The position numbers and the translations under genes were made by a program. From Chromera velia (lineage: Eukaryota; Sar; Chromeraceae), in assembly GCA_018398765.1 (NCBI GenBank), contig JAHBMJ010005331.1, positions 53,557 to 71,307 on the forward strand: 17,751 nt of DNA. The letters are read 5' to 3'. Shown one piece after another: positions 1-9,091 of the stretch. The notes beneath the pieces are model-generated. The model was not told where the DNA came from. It made no database searches and saw nothing but the letters and a program-made list of their open reading frames with translations. How positions within the stretch are numbered: the stretch's first letter is position 1; every line of letters starts with the position of its first letter.

Positions 1-33
1 CATATACATATACATACATACACACACACATAC

Positions 34-68
<35 letters not shown>

Positions 69-112
69 TACACACACACACACATACATACACATACATA
101 CACACACACATA
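1..112. repeat. CA/TA microsatellite
   Basis: Almost pure dinucleotide sequence of CA and TA steps with scattered CATA tetranucleotides, running off the left edge of the window. It is a simple-sequence repeat with no coding signal. Confidence 0.97.
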
Positions 113-1005
113 TTAAGTTACTGCATGAAGCAGTCCGCGACGTCGGGGCCCAAAAAGCAGACGCATGCCAACTTTAGGAAAAAAGACCCGTAAAGCGAAT
201 TTCAGGAAATTCAGCCGGCCGGGCGTGCGCGGGCCAACTATGGCCGACTGGCCCGGATCGCGAAGGGCCCGTGCGCGGTCTTTGAGCTACATGGCGCAGA
301 TTGCCTGACCTTCATGCAGCTTGCATATGGTTTGTTTGGCTCAAACATCAGCTTTGCTATGAAAATAGACCGCTGGCTCGAAACAAAGTGGCTTGGCAAA
401 GACCTTCCTAGAAGCTTATCTACTTGTTGCAAAGGGCATAAATGGCTCCCGCTGGCTTTAAGGTTCGCATCGCCGCAAGCTGGATCAAAATTGAATTGTT
501 CTTCAGCTACCTTCAGATTTCAGATCGATGACCAATCAGAAAGGCCATCTACGTGAGCGGCCTCGGGTTCTGCATCGCTTTTGTCCGCTTTCAGAAGCTT
601 TCTTTTGCTTTCTTTTCTGTCTGTAGAGGCAGATTCTTCTGTTGGAAAAAAGAGGAATGACCTAGGGGTTCGTGCAACCTGAAGCGACCTTACAACGTTC
701 TATCTGCTTGGAAAAGCAGACAAAAATGAGGTAACGTTCTCGATATTGGTCTTAATAAGCTCCCGGCTCGTTTCTGCTCTCCGCAGCCCTTTCCCGCTAG
801 TGTACTTTCTCTTTGGCTGGTTGGTTGCCTTACTCTGCATGGAAGCCTTATCTTGTATGTATTAGGGTTTCGATGGGTATATGCATGAATGTCGATCCAC
901 GAAGATGACACGTGTTCAGATAAGTTCTTTGTCTACCAGGCGACTCCTAATAATCAAACCCACAGTCTCAGTATTGTTCAAAGCAGTGTCATGCGTATGT
1001 TTATC
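113..1005. other. Non-coding interval, no gene recognised
   Basis: Mixed-composition DNA between two complementary microsatellites (CA to the left, TG to the right). Short open frames of 64-80 codons occur on both strands around 238-556, but none has a recognisable motif and they overlap one another. Two pyrimidine tracts ending in AG near 590-630 resemble splice acceptors, so a host exon or intron edge is possible but unsupported. Confidence 0.5.
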
Positions 1006-1049
1006 TGTGTGTGTGTGTGTATATATATATGTGTGTGTATGTGTATATA

Positions 1050-1085
<36 letters not shown>

Positions 1086-1121
1086 TATGTGTGTGTGTGT
1101 ATGTGTATGTATATATGTGTG
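1006..1121. repeat. TG/TA microsatellite
   Basis: A run of TG dinucleotides with interspersed TATA and TGTA steps. The open frames across it translate to Cys-Val-Tyr simple sequence and are artefacts. Its complement (CA/TA) opens the window about 0.9 kb upstream, so the two could pair as a long imperfect inverted repeat. Confidence 0.97.
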
Positions 1122-1254
1122 CAAGTGGAAGTCTTTTTCACTCCGCGTCGCATGCACCCAATTAATTGGGTCGCTCCATCCCGTCCAGGAACCTGTTTGA
1201 CCTAGTATTTGACTGCTGAATATCTAAGAATTTATCGGCAGAAGAGGGTAGTTA

Positions 1255-1281
1255 AAAACTCTCTTTCTCTTACTCTCATTC

Positions 1282-1332
<51 letters not shown>

Positions 1333-1490
1333 TTTTCTCCCCCCCTTGGCCCTCTCCCTCTCCCGCTCCCATCATATTTCTCCATCCCTCCCTCCCTCCC
1401 TCCCTCCTATCTGCCTCCCTCCCTCCACCCAAAGTCTACCCCACCCGCAACCCCTCTCTCGCTTTGTCATTCTGTCTCTCTCTTTCAGGC
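1255..1490. repeat. CT / CCCT polypyrimidine tract
   Basis: A strand-asymmetric pyrimidine block: (CT)n at about 1261-1348, a C-rich stretch, then (CCCT)n at about 1385-1430 and another CT-rich stretch ending TTTCAG near 1488. The apparent proteins on both strands (Leu-Ser on +, Arg-Glu on -) are simple-sequence artefacts. The terminal TTTCAG resembles a splice acceptor, but no exon is visible after it. Confidence 0.93.
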
Positions 1491-2224
1491 TTGCAGCAAA
1501 ATTTCTCTTCTTTGATCGATGTTGATTCAAACCGGGGTTTTGATTCCTAAATTTGTTTTACTGATATTTGCGTTGCTTTGTACTTTTTATTTGAAAGCTG
1601 AGGCGCCCAAGAGTGTCTCTGAATCTTTTGCCTCTTTTGTTGGGGAGCTTCTTTGCTTTGTTGAAACAACTTGAATGAAGGAACTCGGAGTCAATGAATG
1701 CCCGGCGTACGGTGCACCTCTGAATGCAAAGTATGTTTCATATAGTAAGAAATTCAGGTGACGTTTTCTTTGCAAAACACATCAAAATACACTGTCGACG
1801 CGCTGCATGCACTCATGAACTATTGGTTCACATTTTAGTCATGAGCTGCCAAAAATTCATTTATAGGCAAAAAGTCTTCTTTTAAGGGGCGAAAACCGGC
1901 GAAAACCCCCCTAAAACCACGCTAAAACCCCCTTTAAAAACCATAAAATTCACTTTTCAAAGAGGTTCTGCCAAAAATTCAGGAGTGCGTGCAGTGTGAC
2001 TGTCGATCATATGCTCTTGATGCTAGATATTCGTTACAACTGGCACGGGAGGAGAGATGCCCTTATGCAGTGACAGTCGCTGCGAAACACGCTTAAATGG
2101 CGATATATAGGATCAATTCATAGGTAGCCTGAGTTGACTGTCCTTTGGGGAGGTTCGGTGATGCTCTATATAGCACCAGTGTGCATAGATATGTGCCGTC
2201 AGACCTCCTTGAACGTAACTACCA
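1491..2224. other. Non-coding interval, no gene recognised
   Basis: No open frame longer than about 60 codons and no motif. At about 1885-1945 there is a short stretch with alternating A runs and C runs (AAAACC and CCCCTAAAA type steps). It recalls telomere-like units but is too irregular to call. Confidence 0.5.
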
Positions 2225-2370
2225 CTTGAAAGTTCAAGCCACATTTTTGGATAAGCTTGAAAGTTCGCACCGCAGGCATGGATCATTTATGATGTCTTGA
2301 AAGCCCAAGCCGCATATCTGGACAGTGTCTCTTGAAAAACGATGCCGCAGATAAAGATCATCTTGATTAT
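2225..2370 (+). repeat. Degenerate tandem repeat, unit about 31-40 bp
   Basis: The start CTTGAAA recurs at 2225, 2256, 2296 and 2331, with a decayed fifth start (CTTGATT) at 2362. Units share the order CTTGAAAG, then CAAGCC or CACCGC or GCCGC, then a GGAT or GGAC or GATC element. Spacing is 31, 40, 35 and 31 bp. An antisense open frame (2234-2521, 95 codons) crosses it and the following hairpin, with no recognisable domain. Confidence 0.6.
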
Positions 2371-2457
2371 ATTTTTTTAAGTGGCACTTAAGTTCAGGGA
2401 GGTTCGCCGTCATGAATGTTTCACATGGGTGTTTTTGTTTGGTCATGAAGTGGTGTA

Positions 2458-2484
2458 TGAATAGTGTGAATAGTTCACTATTCA
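2458..2484. repeat. Perfect 9-bp inverted repeat (hairpin)
   Basis: TGAATAGTG at 2458-2466 pairs with CACTATTCA at 2476-2484 around a 9-base spacer that itself repeats TGAATAGT. A related but looser copy (GAATAGCTTACTATTC) lies at about 2549-2564. No U tract or gene end gives it a terminator role. Confidence 0.65.
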
Positions 2485-2521
2485 CCCTAGTCAGATCTTG
2501 CAATTTATAAAATGACTTCAT

Positions 2522-3590
2522 GCCTGTCGGAATAAGTTATTAGTCTTTGAATAGCTTACTATTCTGACAGTTTAAAAACATATCCGACCCATAGATGAAG
2601 CTTCAGCTAGAGCTTTTGCCTTATTCCGTAGTGCGACGCTTTGCTCTAGCTAGCAAAACTTACCTCACCGCTCTGCACCTAGCTCTTCAGTTCCCTCTAG
2701 CCACTCAAAATAAACCATATGTACACTTTGAATTCTTGCTAATCAACCAATCCAATGATTACCAATAATAAATCAAACGGTATTTTTTTAAAAGACATGT
2801 TTTACATTGATCGGACATCATTTTTGTTTTAGCTTTACAATGTGTTTCAAGTAGTGAGGTGATCCAGATAAAAGCTAAATATCCTGATAAACTTTATTTC
2901 CATATTATTCCTTTGCCTGCCTTTCAAAAACGGTTTCTCATTTTATACTTCCTCATATGTATAAGTTTGCTTTTTATCCTTTTTATAAGCTCTTTTAAGT
3001 TGTTTTTAGAGCAAATTTAGAATCGTACATTAATTTTTACTACGTTTTCTGCTCTCCACAAAACTTTGCCCGACCAGGTCCATTGAGCACAAAGCTTATC
3101 GTAGTGCTCATTATGCATTGAAATTTTTATATTTATATAATTTGAGCTTTTCACTACTAAGCCTTTCAATGACTAAATTTTATTTACAAATCAAATCACA
3201 CATGGTGACTATGTTAACTAAATATATATTTTTGTCTGCATACCCTGTAGCCCCAGGCTGCAGGTAGTTAGGATGGTCTAACAAGCACTAGAATTCAAAC
3301 CTTTTCAAACCTGCAGGTAACCTCATCATCTGCATACACATAGTTTATAGAGTTATTAAGCAGTTTCAAAATTTTTATTTAATACTTCTACAACACAGAC
3401 AGCTTGCCTTATGGCTAGCCTCATGGGACTTTAGAAAATGTTTTTCATCCGTTTTTAGTGAATTTTAGAGGCCTAAATTGGCTATGAAACCCCTAGTTTT
3501 TACCTCAAAATATCTTAAAAATCAGTTTTTTCCTTATAAAGCAAAAATGTTCGTTTTTGGCCTTAAAGATAAAAAAATTCGCTCGCACAC
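2522..3590. other. AT-rich non-coding interval
   Basis: About 1 kb of AT-rich DNA with frequent TTTTAAAA-type steps and no open frame above about 60 codons on either strand. No RNA gene or recognisable repeat family was seen. It may be decayed transposon or intergenic host DNA. Confidence 0.55.
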
Positions 3591-3676
3591 GGGGGGCTGC
3601 CGCCCCCAACCCCCCCGCCGGGGGGTCGCAATCCCCCATGCCTCCCGCTAGGGGAGAGACCCCCCGAACCCCCCCA
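3591..3676. repeat. GC-rich island of adjacent short hairpins
   Basis: A sharply bounded block of G and C runs in AT-rich surroundings. GGGGGC (3592-3597) pairs with GCCCCC (3602-3607) over a TGCC loop. CCCCCC (3611-3616) pairs with GGGGGG (3620-3625) over GCC. Further G and C runs follow near 3632, 3651 and 3660-3676. It could be the core of a small non-autonomous element, but no terminal inverted repeats were found. Confidence 0.6.
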
Positions 3677-4899
3677 ACAACTTAAAGTTTTTAGCGTGCC
3701 ACCAAAATTGAAAAACTTTTTTTTGCATAAAACGATGCTACGCATTATTACCTAGATTATTACAAGCCGCTTGGTACAAAAATCAGCTTTATATCCTTCC
3801 CCGTTTGTTGTTTTAGACCTAAAAAACGTTCAAAACGGTGCAAAAAATAAGTGTTATACCCTAGTTGTATTTTTCTACCCCTCTGGAGTCACAACGAAGG
3901 GAGAGAAGGAAAGCTTGCTATCTGTCTGCAGCATTAAGATCCGTGCACTTGAGACACAAGGCCACAATGAATCCCTACCAATCAGTCCATCCATTTTTTT
4001 GAGCTTCCCGTAAATCCTACCAAGTCTTCAAAGCATCCGAGAGGGAGCCACACACAACATCAAGGAAATCTTCATTTTTCGTTTTGGTCAGCCTTAAATA
4101 GCGTGCTGTCACAGTATCCTTGATTCGCCTCTCTTGCTTTGCCGGCTTTCCATCGTATTTCTCAGGTGGCTGCAGCTTCACGTCACGATGAGTAACCAGC
4201 GGTGTTGCAAGAACAGCGAGAGTCTGCTGAGGAGAGAAAAGTTGTTGTTTATGTCTTAGCTTGTTCTACCTGCCTAATACCAAATCTACTCAATCCTTCT
4301 ACTGCTGGTGCACCAACCAAAGTCGCCACATCTCCTATCATTCTTCTGAGAATAGCTTAACAACTGAGAAAGGAGAATTACCATCGATGGCAACCATCAG
4401 ACTGATTGCACACCGATGTTTACTACTGTTTCGATCTGGCCGGGCTCACACCAAAAATCTGAATCCACCACTCTACTACTTCTTATAACATCCTTAACTA
4501 CTAATTCCTACAGTTTAAAATATACAGCCACAGCTCACAGATTCAGAGAGTCTGTCAGTTCTGTCTGTTTTCTAGAACAGACATTCATACAGCCAGATGA
4601 AACACTGCACCACAAGAATACAAATTCGTGACGTGAAGATGACATCATCGCGATCTATCGGCGGTATCGCTACAGCCGATGTTTAATTAGCCGACGCACG
4701 TGCGCTTTCTATTCACGGCCCCGGAAACTCTACTTGTGGGGCATTCACAATAACTATAGGTGTATATAGGTATACGTGCTATATCAAAGTAGGATTGATA
4801 AGCCAAGCATAATTTGAAGCATTGAAAGTGATCAACAAACAAACGTGTTCTTAGACCTTTGGTTCTACGTTTCAAGTTTAATCTTAAGCTTAAACCTTT
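3677..4899. other. Non-coding interval, no gene recognised
   Basis: Mixed AT-rich sequence. Open frames of 71-89 codons (for example 3771-4013, 4261-4488, 4416-4631 on + and 4687-4956 on -) overlap, lack motifs and look like chance. The LINE described next begins somewhere near the right edge, so its exact 5' boundary is uncertain. Confidence 0.5.
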
Positions 4900-4939
4900 A
4901 GTGATAACTGCATTGGAGTGGGAAGCTAATCCTCCGGAC

Positions 4940-5450
4940 ATGAATCGTAATCCCAATATTAATCCTAATGTGGCCCAAATAAGGGCAAATTTTGATGTGT
5001 ATAATAAAAAAAAAAGAAGAAAGCAAATTTAAAAACTCAGAAGAATAGAGAGAAAAGTGAGAAAGGAAATCAAAGGCCTGAAAGCAGAAAGAGAGCAGAG
5101 GGATCAACGAGAAAAAGAGAACAGCACCTCAGCTTAGGAAAGAGAAAGATTGAGATAAGCATATGAGGAGAGGAGAAAACAGTTAGTCATGATAGAGAGA
5201 GCGCTGAGAAACGCGGTGACGAGAGAGCAACGGAAGGCAGAAAAGAGAAAAGTGGAGAATATAAGAGCCGAAATAAATGAAAGAGGCTGCTAGAAGGTGT
5301 GGAGAAGACTCGGTGAGGAAGATAGAAGGGCAGTACTAAGAAAAACAAAAGACAGCATGACGATCCAGCAGGTAGCAGTTTCAAACAAACGTACGAGCTG
5401 CCAAAGGAAGAGAAAGAAGAGAGAAAGAGGGAATGAAAAGGAAAAACAAC
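4940..5450 (+). pseudogene. LINE ORF2 pre-RT coiled-coil-like segment
   Basis: Purine-rich sequence whose + strand frames are dominated by Lys, Arg, Glu and Gln. One frame from the ATG at 4940 reads an Asn/Pro-rich start followed, after a stop, by a heptad-like charged stretch to about 5106. A further frame near 5200-5450 gives REALRNAVTREQRKAEKRK and similar. This resembles the charged region between endonuclease and RT (or an ORF1 coiled coil) of LINEs. At least three stops and frame changes break it. The antisense frames here (Ser/Phe/Leu-rich) are shadows. Assignment rests mainly on position just upstream of the RT finger motif. Confidence 0.5.
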
Positions 5451-5451
5451 A

Positions 5452-5652
5452 GTGAGTAGAGCAATTAAGGAGAAAGGATGGCACATAGCAGAGGAGAAGG
5501 AGGTAAGGAAGGTAATAAAAAGAGCCGGCAACTTCAGAAAGGCCACTGGGAAGGACAGAATGCCCCCAGAAATACTGAGAATGATAGAAAAACCGACTAA
5601 GCTGGTATCTTTGTATATTTTGTTAATTAATGTTGCATATCGTTTCAGCTAG
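5452..5652 (+). pseudogene. LINE reverse transcriptase, finger subdomain fragment
   Basis: A 66-codon open piece that reads GWHIAEEKEVRKVIKRAG followed by KATGKDRMPPEILRMI. This is the familiar start of LINE RT domains, in which an acidic 'EEV..aI' helix precedes a 'GKApGpDgip.eil' loop. The reading then runs into unrelated codons and a stop at 5652. Between 5653 and 5820 no frame carries the expected motifs (YRPISLL, QAGFR), so this part has been lost or scrambled. Together with the palm piece downstream it identifies the LINE RT with good confidence. Confidence 0.75.
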
Positions 5653-5822
5653 TGGCCGAAAGGGTATAACAACTTTCCGGTGATGGCTCTTCCAAAACTG
5701 GGTAAGTCACTTGCACTGCTTAGGGGATAGAGGGGAGTGCACCTGGTGGTAGTAGATGCGAAATGGGGGGATATGATCATAAGAAGGAAGCCAGACAGAC
5801 ATCATAGCAGTTCGCATACAAG

Positions 5823-6653
5823 AAAAAGGCAGGCACATGCGATGCAATTTTTCTTTTGCTGTTTGTTATTGCTCGAATGGAAATGCTCAGTATTGCCTTT
5901 ATTGACTTCACACGGGCTTTCGATGAAGTGAGGCTGGAAAAGTTGAAAGAGAAATTGAGAAAGGCAGGGGTGGAGAAAGGTCTGATCAGATGGGTTGAGG
6001 CCTCTCTAGAAAAAGTGAGGGCACGGGTGAAGGGAACAAGCAAGTGGTACCCGGAAGATAAAGGACTCATTGACAAGCAAGGAGGCCCGAGCGGCCTTTC
6101 CCTTTACTCTGTGTACACATATGACTTGCCAGAGGAAGTAGGAAAGAGGAGAGGACACAGACGACAAACCGATAGACAGAGGCCAAAGATGCCGGCAGGA
6201 GAAAACAGGAGGTGGGTCGATTTGCTTGCCCCTCTGTTTGCAGATGATACAACACTTCTTGAAGCCTCAGATAGGCAGTTGAACCTTCTTCTTTCGAACC
6301 TTGTAACCTTTGTAGAACCTCTTTGTCTTCTATTTTCTGACAAGTCGAGATTAATCCGGTTTGGCCGCATCACATCAAGAGAGAAAGAAGAAGTTAGACT
6401 CAGGGAGATAGTGATGAAAAAAACAAGAGAACAAACCTACCTGGAACTAGTCCTATCCACCGACTGCAACCTAGAGACCATGATGGAGACGCGGTCAATC
6501 AAAGCAGAGAGATGCATGCAGGGACTGATGGGGAAGATGGGAAGGGAGGGAGGGATTCCACCTGCTGATTGCTTCAATATATTTAAACAGACAGTGTATG
6601 CCGTGTGGTTGTATGGATGCAAAAAAACCAAACCTATCTCAAACGGTCTCTAA
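5823..6653 (+). pseudogene. LINE reverse transcriptase, palm and thumb fragment
   Basis: The longest LINE piece, open from about 5823 through the stop at 6651-6653. No convincing ATG start is needed because it is an internal fragment. Counting from the TTG at 5856, motif A is FIDFTRAFDEV (residues 15-25), with the first catalytic Asp at 17. The B-like region reads QGGPSGLSLYSVYTYDLP (75-92), and catalytic FADD is at 128-131. A post-catalytic motif TYLELVLSTD (194-203) and a helix IKAERCMQGLMGKMG precede KQTVYAVWLYGC (244-255). The last ten codons are not LINE: homology ends at the junction near 6624 and continues at 15171. The order fits the Jockey/R1/I-like LINE superfamily in general; the exact clade cannot be fixed by eye. 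Confidence 0.85.
6580..6624 (+). repeat. Left copy of LINE target duplication (about 37-45 bp)
   Basis: This stretch matches 15171-15215 with 5 mismatches over 45 bp (3 over the core 6584-6620, by hand count). Both copies encode the same LINE residues KQTV(Y/H)AVWLYGC. The left LINE half ends here and the right half starts here, as expected for a long target-site duplication flanking an insertion. Its divergence (about 8-11%) is similar to that of the 361-bp repeats inside. Confidence 0.7.
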
Positions 6654-6966
6654 CATTAAAATGGTCTCCAAGTTTACAAAAAAAATGAAGTTTTTAACAA
6701 TGTTTTAAGATTATTCCCATAATTTGAAAAAGCTTTCTGCTTGTTTAACATCTTGTTTCTAAAATTAAAAAGTGTTTTAAAATGCTAGTATTTGGTATAC
6801 TCTTCAAAAAAAAGAATCCATACAGTTTACTAGGCAGTTTATCTTTTTAACATGTTGGACTCGGCGGATTTAAACATGTTTTTTAAAAAAGATTGTAATA
6901 TAGTTGATTTATATATTTATCAACTCTCTAAAAATCTTTAAAAACTAAAATAAAAGCCCCTAAAAC
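6625..6966. other. AT-rich segment between LINE and the direct-repeat element
   Basis: About 340 bp with A and T runs and no open frame of note. Together with 15075-15170 it forms about 0.44 kb that is neither LINE nor inside the direct repeats. It may be an earlier small AT-rich insertion into the LINE, later hit by the Penelope-like element. No terminal inverted repeats were found. Confidence 0.5.
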
Positions 6967-6976
6967 ATGTTTAGAA
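6967..6976 (+). repeat. Left 10-bp target-site duplication, ATGTTTAGAA
   Basis: An exact copy of ATGTTTAGAA lies one base before the left 361-bp repeat and again directly after the right one (15065-15074). An exact 10-mer at both outer boundaries is unlikely by chance and is the normal footprint of retroelement insertion. Confidence 0.7.
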
Positions 6977-6977
6977 T

Positions 6978-7338
6978 ATGTTGTGTGTTGGAATTGTGGT
7001 TGCTTGTCTGGCATGTCGGGATTGAGAGTATGCGTATTGATACTACGGCTTGTGCCAGGACGATTTTAAAATGTGAGCGCGACCGATCGTTCACGGGGTG
7101 GTCTTTGAGTTATGCCGAGATTTATTGATTTTTTGCACCGTACGTGTATTTGGCATCGAATTGGCATGTGTTCGTCTATCTATACATGCGTACTGAGATA
7201 CAGGCATGTGAGATTTCGAGTAGAAGGACTGCTCTTCCACTGAACACAGTGCTGGTACCGCCTACTAGCACAGTGCGGAGACGGTTAGGACATACATTAC
7301 AGCAGTCTGAAGTAATGCGCATTCTAAGGTAACACTAA
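6978..7338 (+). repeat. Left 361-bp direct terminal repeat (pseudo-LTR)
   Basis: Aligns end to end with 14704-15064 without gaps; 36 of 361 positions differ by hand count, 29 of them transitions. It begins ATGTTGTGT and ends ACTAA, so it lacks the TG...CA ends of a true LTR, and the bases after it do not match a tRNA 3' end. Both points argue for a pseudo-LTR rather than a retroviral-type LTR. Its short open frame (7144-7332) is a chance frame. Confidence 0.93.
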
Positions 7339-7720
7339 TTATACCTGTTTTCGAGGTGGCGTTTGGCTAAGAACTCAAAATTTTTATGGTACACCTGTAG
7401 GTAATTGTTTTATCTTCAGGGGCCAGGTGTGGATTGTTTTGTAAGTAGAATTGTAGGCAGAAAGGTAGACACTCTCCTGGAAGTCCGCTTGAAAGTAGGA
7501 TCTGTAACTTTGCGCAACTAGTTGCACAATGAGTGGATAGTGGGACGACGAGTTGGGAACACTGCCTGCCATTCCGGTGGACAGGGAGGTGGCCATCTGG
7601 ATGTGTGGGCAGGGGAGTTCCGCGTAGAGAAGGAGAAAGGCAGTTGTGGTGGAGATGAAGGATGGAGAGAACATGCAGGCGGCGCTGGAGAGGGCAAGGG
7701 CGGGGTTGGCAGCATAAGTG
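7339..7720 (+). other. Element 5' leader with a possible upstream extension of ORF1
   Basis: After the left repeat, about 190 bp show nothing. From the ATG at 7529 the same frame as ORF1 stays protein-like, broken by stops at 7538 (TAG), 7625 (TAG) and 7715 (TAA). It includes a helical stretch MKDGENMQAALERARAGLAA just before ORF1. The ancestral first protein may therefore have started near here. The antisense frame 7384-7875 is a shadow. Confidence 0.45.
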
Positions 7721-8377
7721 ATGGACGTGTACGACTTCCAGGGAGGAGGTGGTGCAAAGAGCCTGCTCCTACAGGCGATATCCGAGAACCAGATGAAGCA
7801 GATTGAGGCCGTGGATAAGAACTCCTGTCTGCACGAATTTACGTACATGGTAGCGAGGTTCGTTGATGCGAACAAGTTCTGGCACCCGCCTTTTCAGTTC
7901 AAACTGGATGGGAGGACCCCAAATCCGGCATACTCTCCCAGACTAGCATTCGTCAGGGAGGCGACAACATCCGGGGCTCACTTCGGATGTGACTTCCTCG
8001 ATATCCCCTTGAAGGGGCCCTTCAGGGCTTTAAAGAGGGAGATGTACCCGGTAGGAGGGGTGGGGCAGAAGGAGTTCGAAAGAGCGGTGGAGGCAATGGT
8101 AAATGAGATCGGTGGGCAGCATATCAGCTTGCACAGGCTGGTAGACTTCATTTTTATGATGCTCCCTAGTAGGGAGTCGGGGGAAAGGATGATTAGGGGG
8201 ATAGTGAAGGCCTGCAGGGCTTCATCTCCGCTGCAGTTCACAAATCATGTGACTGTATTGGTGAGACAGTGGGAGCTTCGAGCCCAGGGAACGGGGCCGG
8301 GTGGGCTGCCGAGAGGCCTGACACCGACGGCTCCGCTCGGAGGGGGTGCAGGGAGTACAAGTGTGAGTCTGAATTGA
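7721..8377 (+). CDS. ORF1 of the Penelope-like element, unknown function (Gag position)
   Basis: 218 codons from the ATG at 7721; the in-frame TAA six bases upstream (7715) makes this the first usable ATG. The family is not recognised. Visible: a GGGGAK near the N terminus (a loop-like glycine run, not a full Walker A), a mixed alpha/beta-looking middle rich in aromatic residues (residues 40-120), a helical part around 120-180, and a Gly/Pro-rich tail. There is no zinc knuckle and no transmembrane segment. GC content is higher than in flanking DNA and the frame is long, which supports real coding. It lies first in the element, in the place where many retroelements carry a nucleic-acid-binding Gag-like protein, but that role is inference. 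The next two open frames are in the same reading frame. Confidence 0.55.
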   Translation: MDVYDFQGGGGAKSLLLQAISENQMKQIEAVDKNSCLHEFTYMVARFVDANKFWHPPFQFKLDGRTPNPAYSPRLAFVREATTSGAHFGCDFLDIPLKGPFRALKREMYPVGGVGQKEFERAVEAMVNEIGGQHISLHRLVDFIFMMLPSRESGERMIRGIVKACRASSPLQFTNHVTVLVRQWELRAQGTGPGGLPRGLTPTAPLGGGAGSTSVSLN

Positions 8378-8416
8378 GGAGGTCACACAGACGTGAAGAA
8401 GGGCAGTTCAACAACG

Positions 8417-8644
8417 ATGGCCGTAGCAGCAGCAGCAGGAGTGGGGGGAGGCCATCTGGTTCCCCCACCGGCAGGTCCTCAGGTGCCTATCATGATTGTG
8501 GGGGAGGACGTGGCCCAGCCAGGCACAGATCAAGACATGTCACAGGCAATGGGGGGGGGGAGTATCACAGGGTTGGAGGGATTTGCGGCAGCTGCCGCCG
8601 CGCCTGGGGTGAGACCCCTGTCTGCTAAGAGGAGGAGAAAATAA
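8417..8644 (+). CDS. ORF2 of the Penelope-like element, small Ala/Gly/Pro-rich frame
   Basis: 75 codons from the first in-frame ATG at 8417, ending in TAA at 8642. It sits in the same frame as ORF1, separated from it by a single TGA (8375) and 13 codons. The product is Ala- and Gly-rich with a PPPAGP stretch, an acidic middle and a basic end SAKRRRK that resembles a nuclear localisation signal. A run of ten G (about 8550-8559) lies inside and may hide an indel. It may be the C-terminal part of the ORF1 protein separated by a nonsense mutation rather than a separate gene. Function unknown. Confidence 0.4.
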   Translation: MAVAAAAGVGGGHLVPPPAGPQVPIMIVGEDVAQPGTDQDMSQAMGGGSITGLEGFAAAAAAPGVRPLSAKRRRK

Positions 8645-9091
8645 GTGGATGAAGGGGATGGGGGGGTGAATGGGGGAGTAAATGAAGGGGGGGCAATGGA
8701 TGCAAAGAGCAGAGGGACCGAAGGGGACAGATCTGGGTTTGTCTCCCCGGTGAACATGACACCTAGGCATGTCGAACAGCCTGAGAATGTACTTCGGGGC
8801 TTAGGCTTTGAACCCCCGGGGAGAGGATCCGGTGACAGGATCTCCTTTGGCAATCTGCTGAAGGAGGCACCAGTGTTCAGGGACGGGGAGATGCAGACAG
8901 TCATCAAGTCGTCGAAGCTAATCAAAATCAGCATCAAGGGGGTAGAAGAGAGTGTGGCAAGGAGGGATCTGGTACAATTCTTTGCAGACTGCGGGATGGG
9001 CAACATTCCAGATGATGCGGACATCCAGGCCCTCGTGTTCGGGGTGACATTGGCCCTATGGAAAGGAAAGGATGGCCAGGGCGGTGCTTGA
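8645..9091 (+). CDS. ORF3 of the Penelope-like element, unknown function
   Basis: 148 codons open immediately after the ORF2 stop and in the same frame; the first ATG is at 8696 (131 codons). The N-terminal third is Gly/Glu/Asp-rich and low in structure. The rest (about residues 70-140) looks folded, with VIKSSKLIKISIKGVEESVA followed by a helical LVQFFADCGMGNIP segment. No family was recognised. Near the end, a one-base shift at about 9060-9072 gives a convincing alternative ending (MARAVLDWMIGVRFQSELIK then stop at about 9133), so the present stop at 9089 may follow an indel. It may belong to one ancestral polypeptide with ORF1 and ORF2. Confidence 0.45.
   Translation: MDEGDGGVNGGVNEGGAMDAKSRGTEGDRSGFVSPVNMTPRHVEQPENVLRGLGFEPPGRGSGDRISFGNLLKEAPVFRDGEMQTVIKSSKLIKISIKGVEESVARRDLVQFFADCGMGNIPDDADIQALVFGVTLALWKGKDGQGGA

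Larger units (their letters stand above)
4900..6624 (+). mobile_element. LINE-type non-LTR retrotransposon, left half (5'-truncated, decayed)
   Basis: This is the upstream half of a LINE ORF2, on the + strand, split by a large insertion. In order it contains a charged coiled-coil-like region (about 4940-5450), a finger motif of the type EVRKVIK...KATGKDRMPPEILR (5452-5652), and palm motifs with FIDFTRAFDEV, QGGP...YDLP and FADD (5823-6622). The apurinic-like endonuclease that most such LINEs carry upstream is not visible, so the copy is 5'-truncated or too decayed to read. Homology stops near 6624 and resumes at 15171 with about 37-45 bp duplicated. Boundaries are approximate, the left one especially. 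Confidence 0.82.

Noticed and set aside
889-1200. Cys/Val-rich open frames across the TG repeat
   Set aside because: Simple-sequence translation in all frames.
1209-1550. Leu/Ser/Pro-rich protein and its Arg/Glu antisense
   Set aside because: Translation of the CT/CCCT tract; no support for a gene.
1885-1945. Telomere-like repeat (CCCTAAAA-type units)
   Set aside because: Units vary in length and sequence; no two consecutive perfect copies.
5187-5546. 119-codon Ser/Phe/Leu-rich frame on the - strand
   Set aside because: Antisense shadow of purine-rich LINE sequence; no motif.
6978-7338. Hammerhead ribozyme in the terminal repeats
   Set aside because: No CTGANGA with a matching GAAA core was found on the + strand; CTGAGAT and CTGAAGT are the nearest and do not fit.
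7384-7875. 163-codon frame on the - strand
   Set aside because: Overlaps the start of ORF1, which has better protein-like composition and continues in phase with downstream frames.
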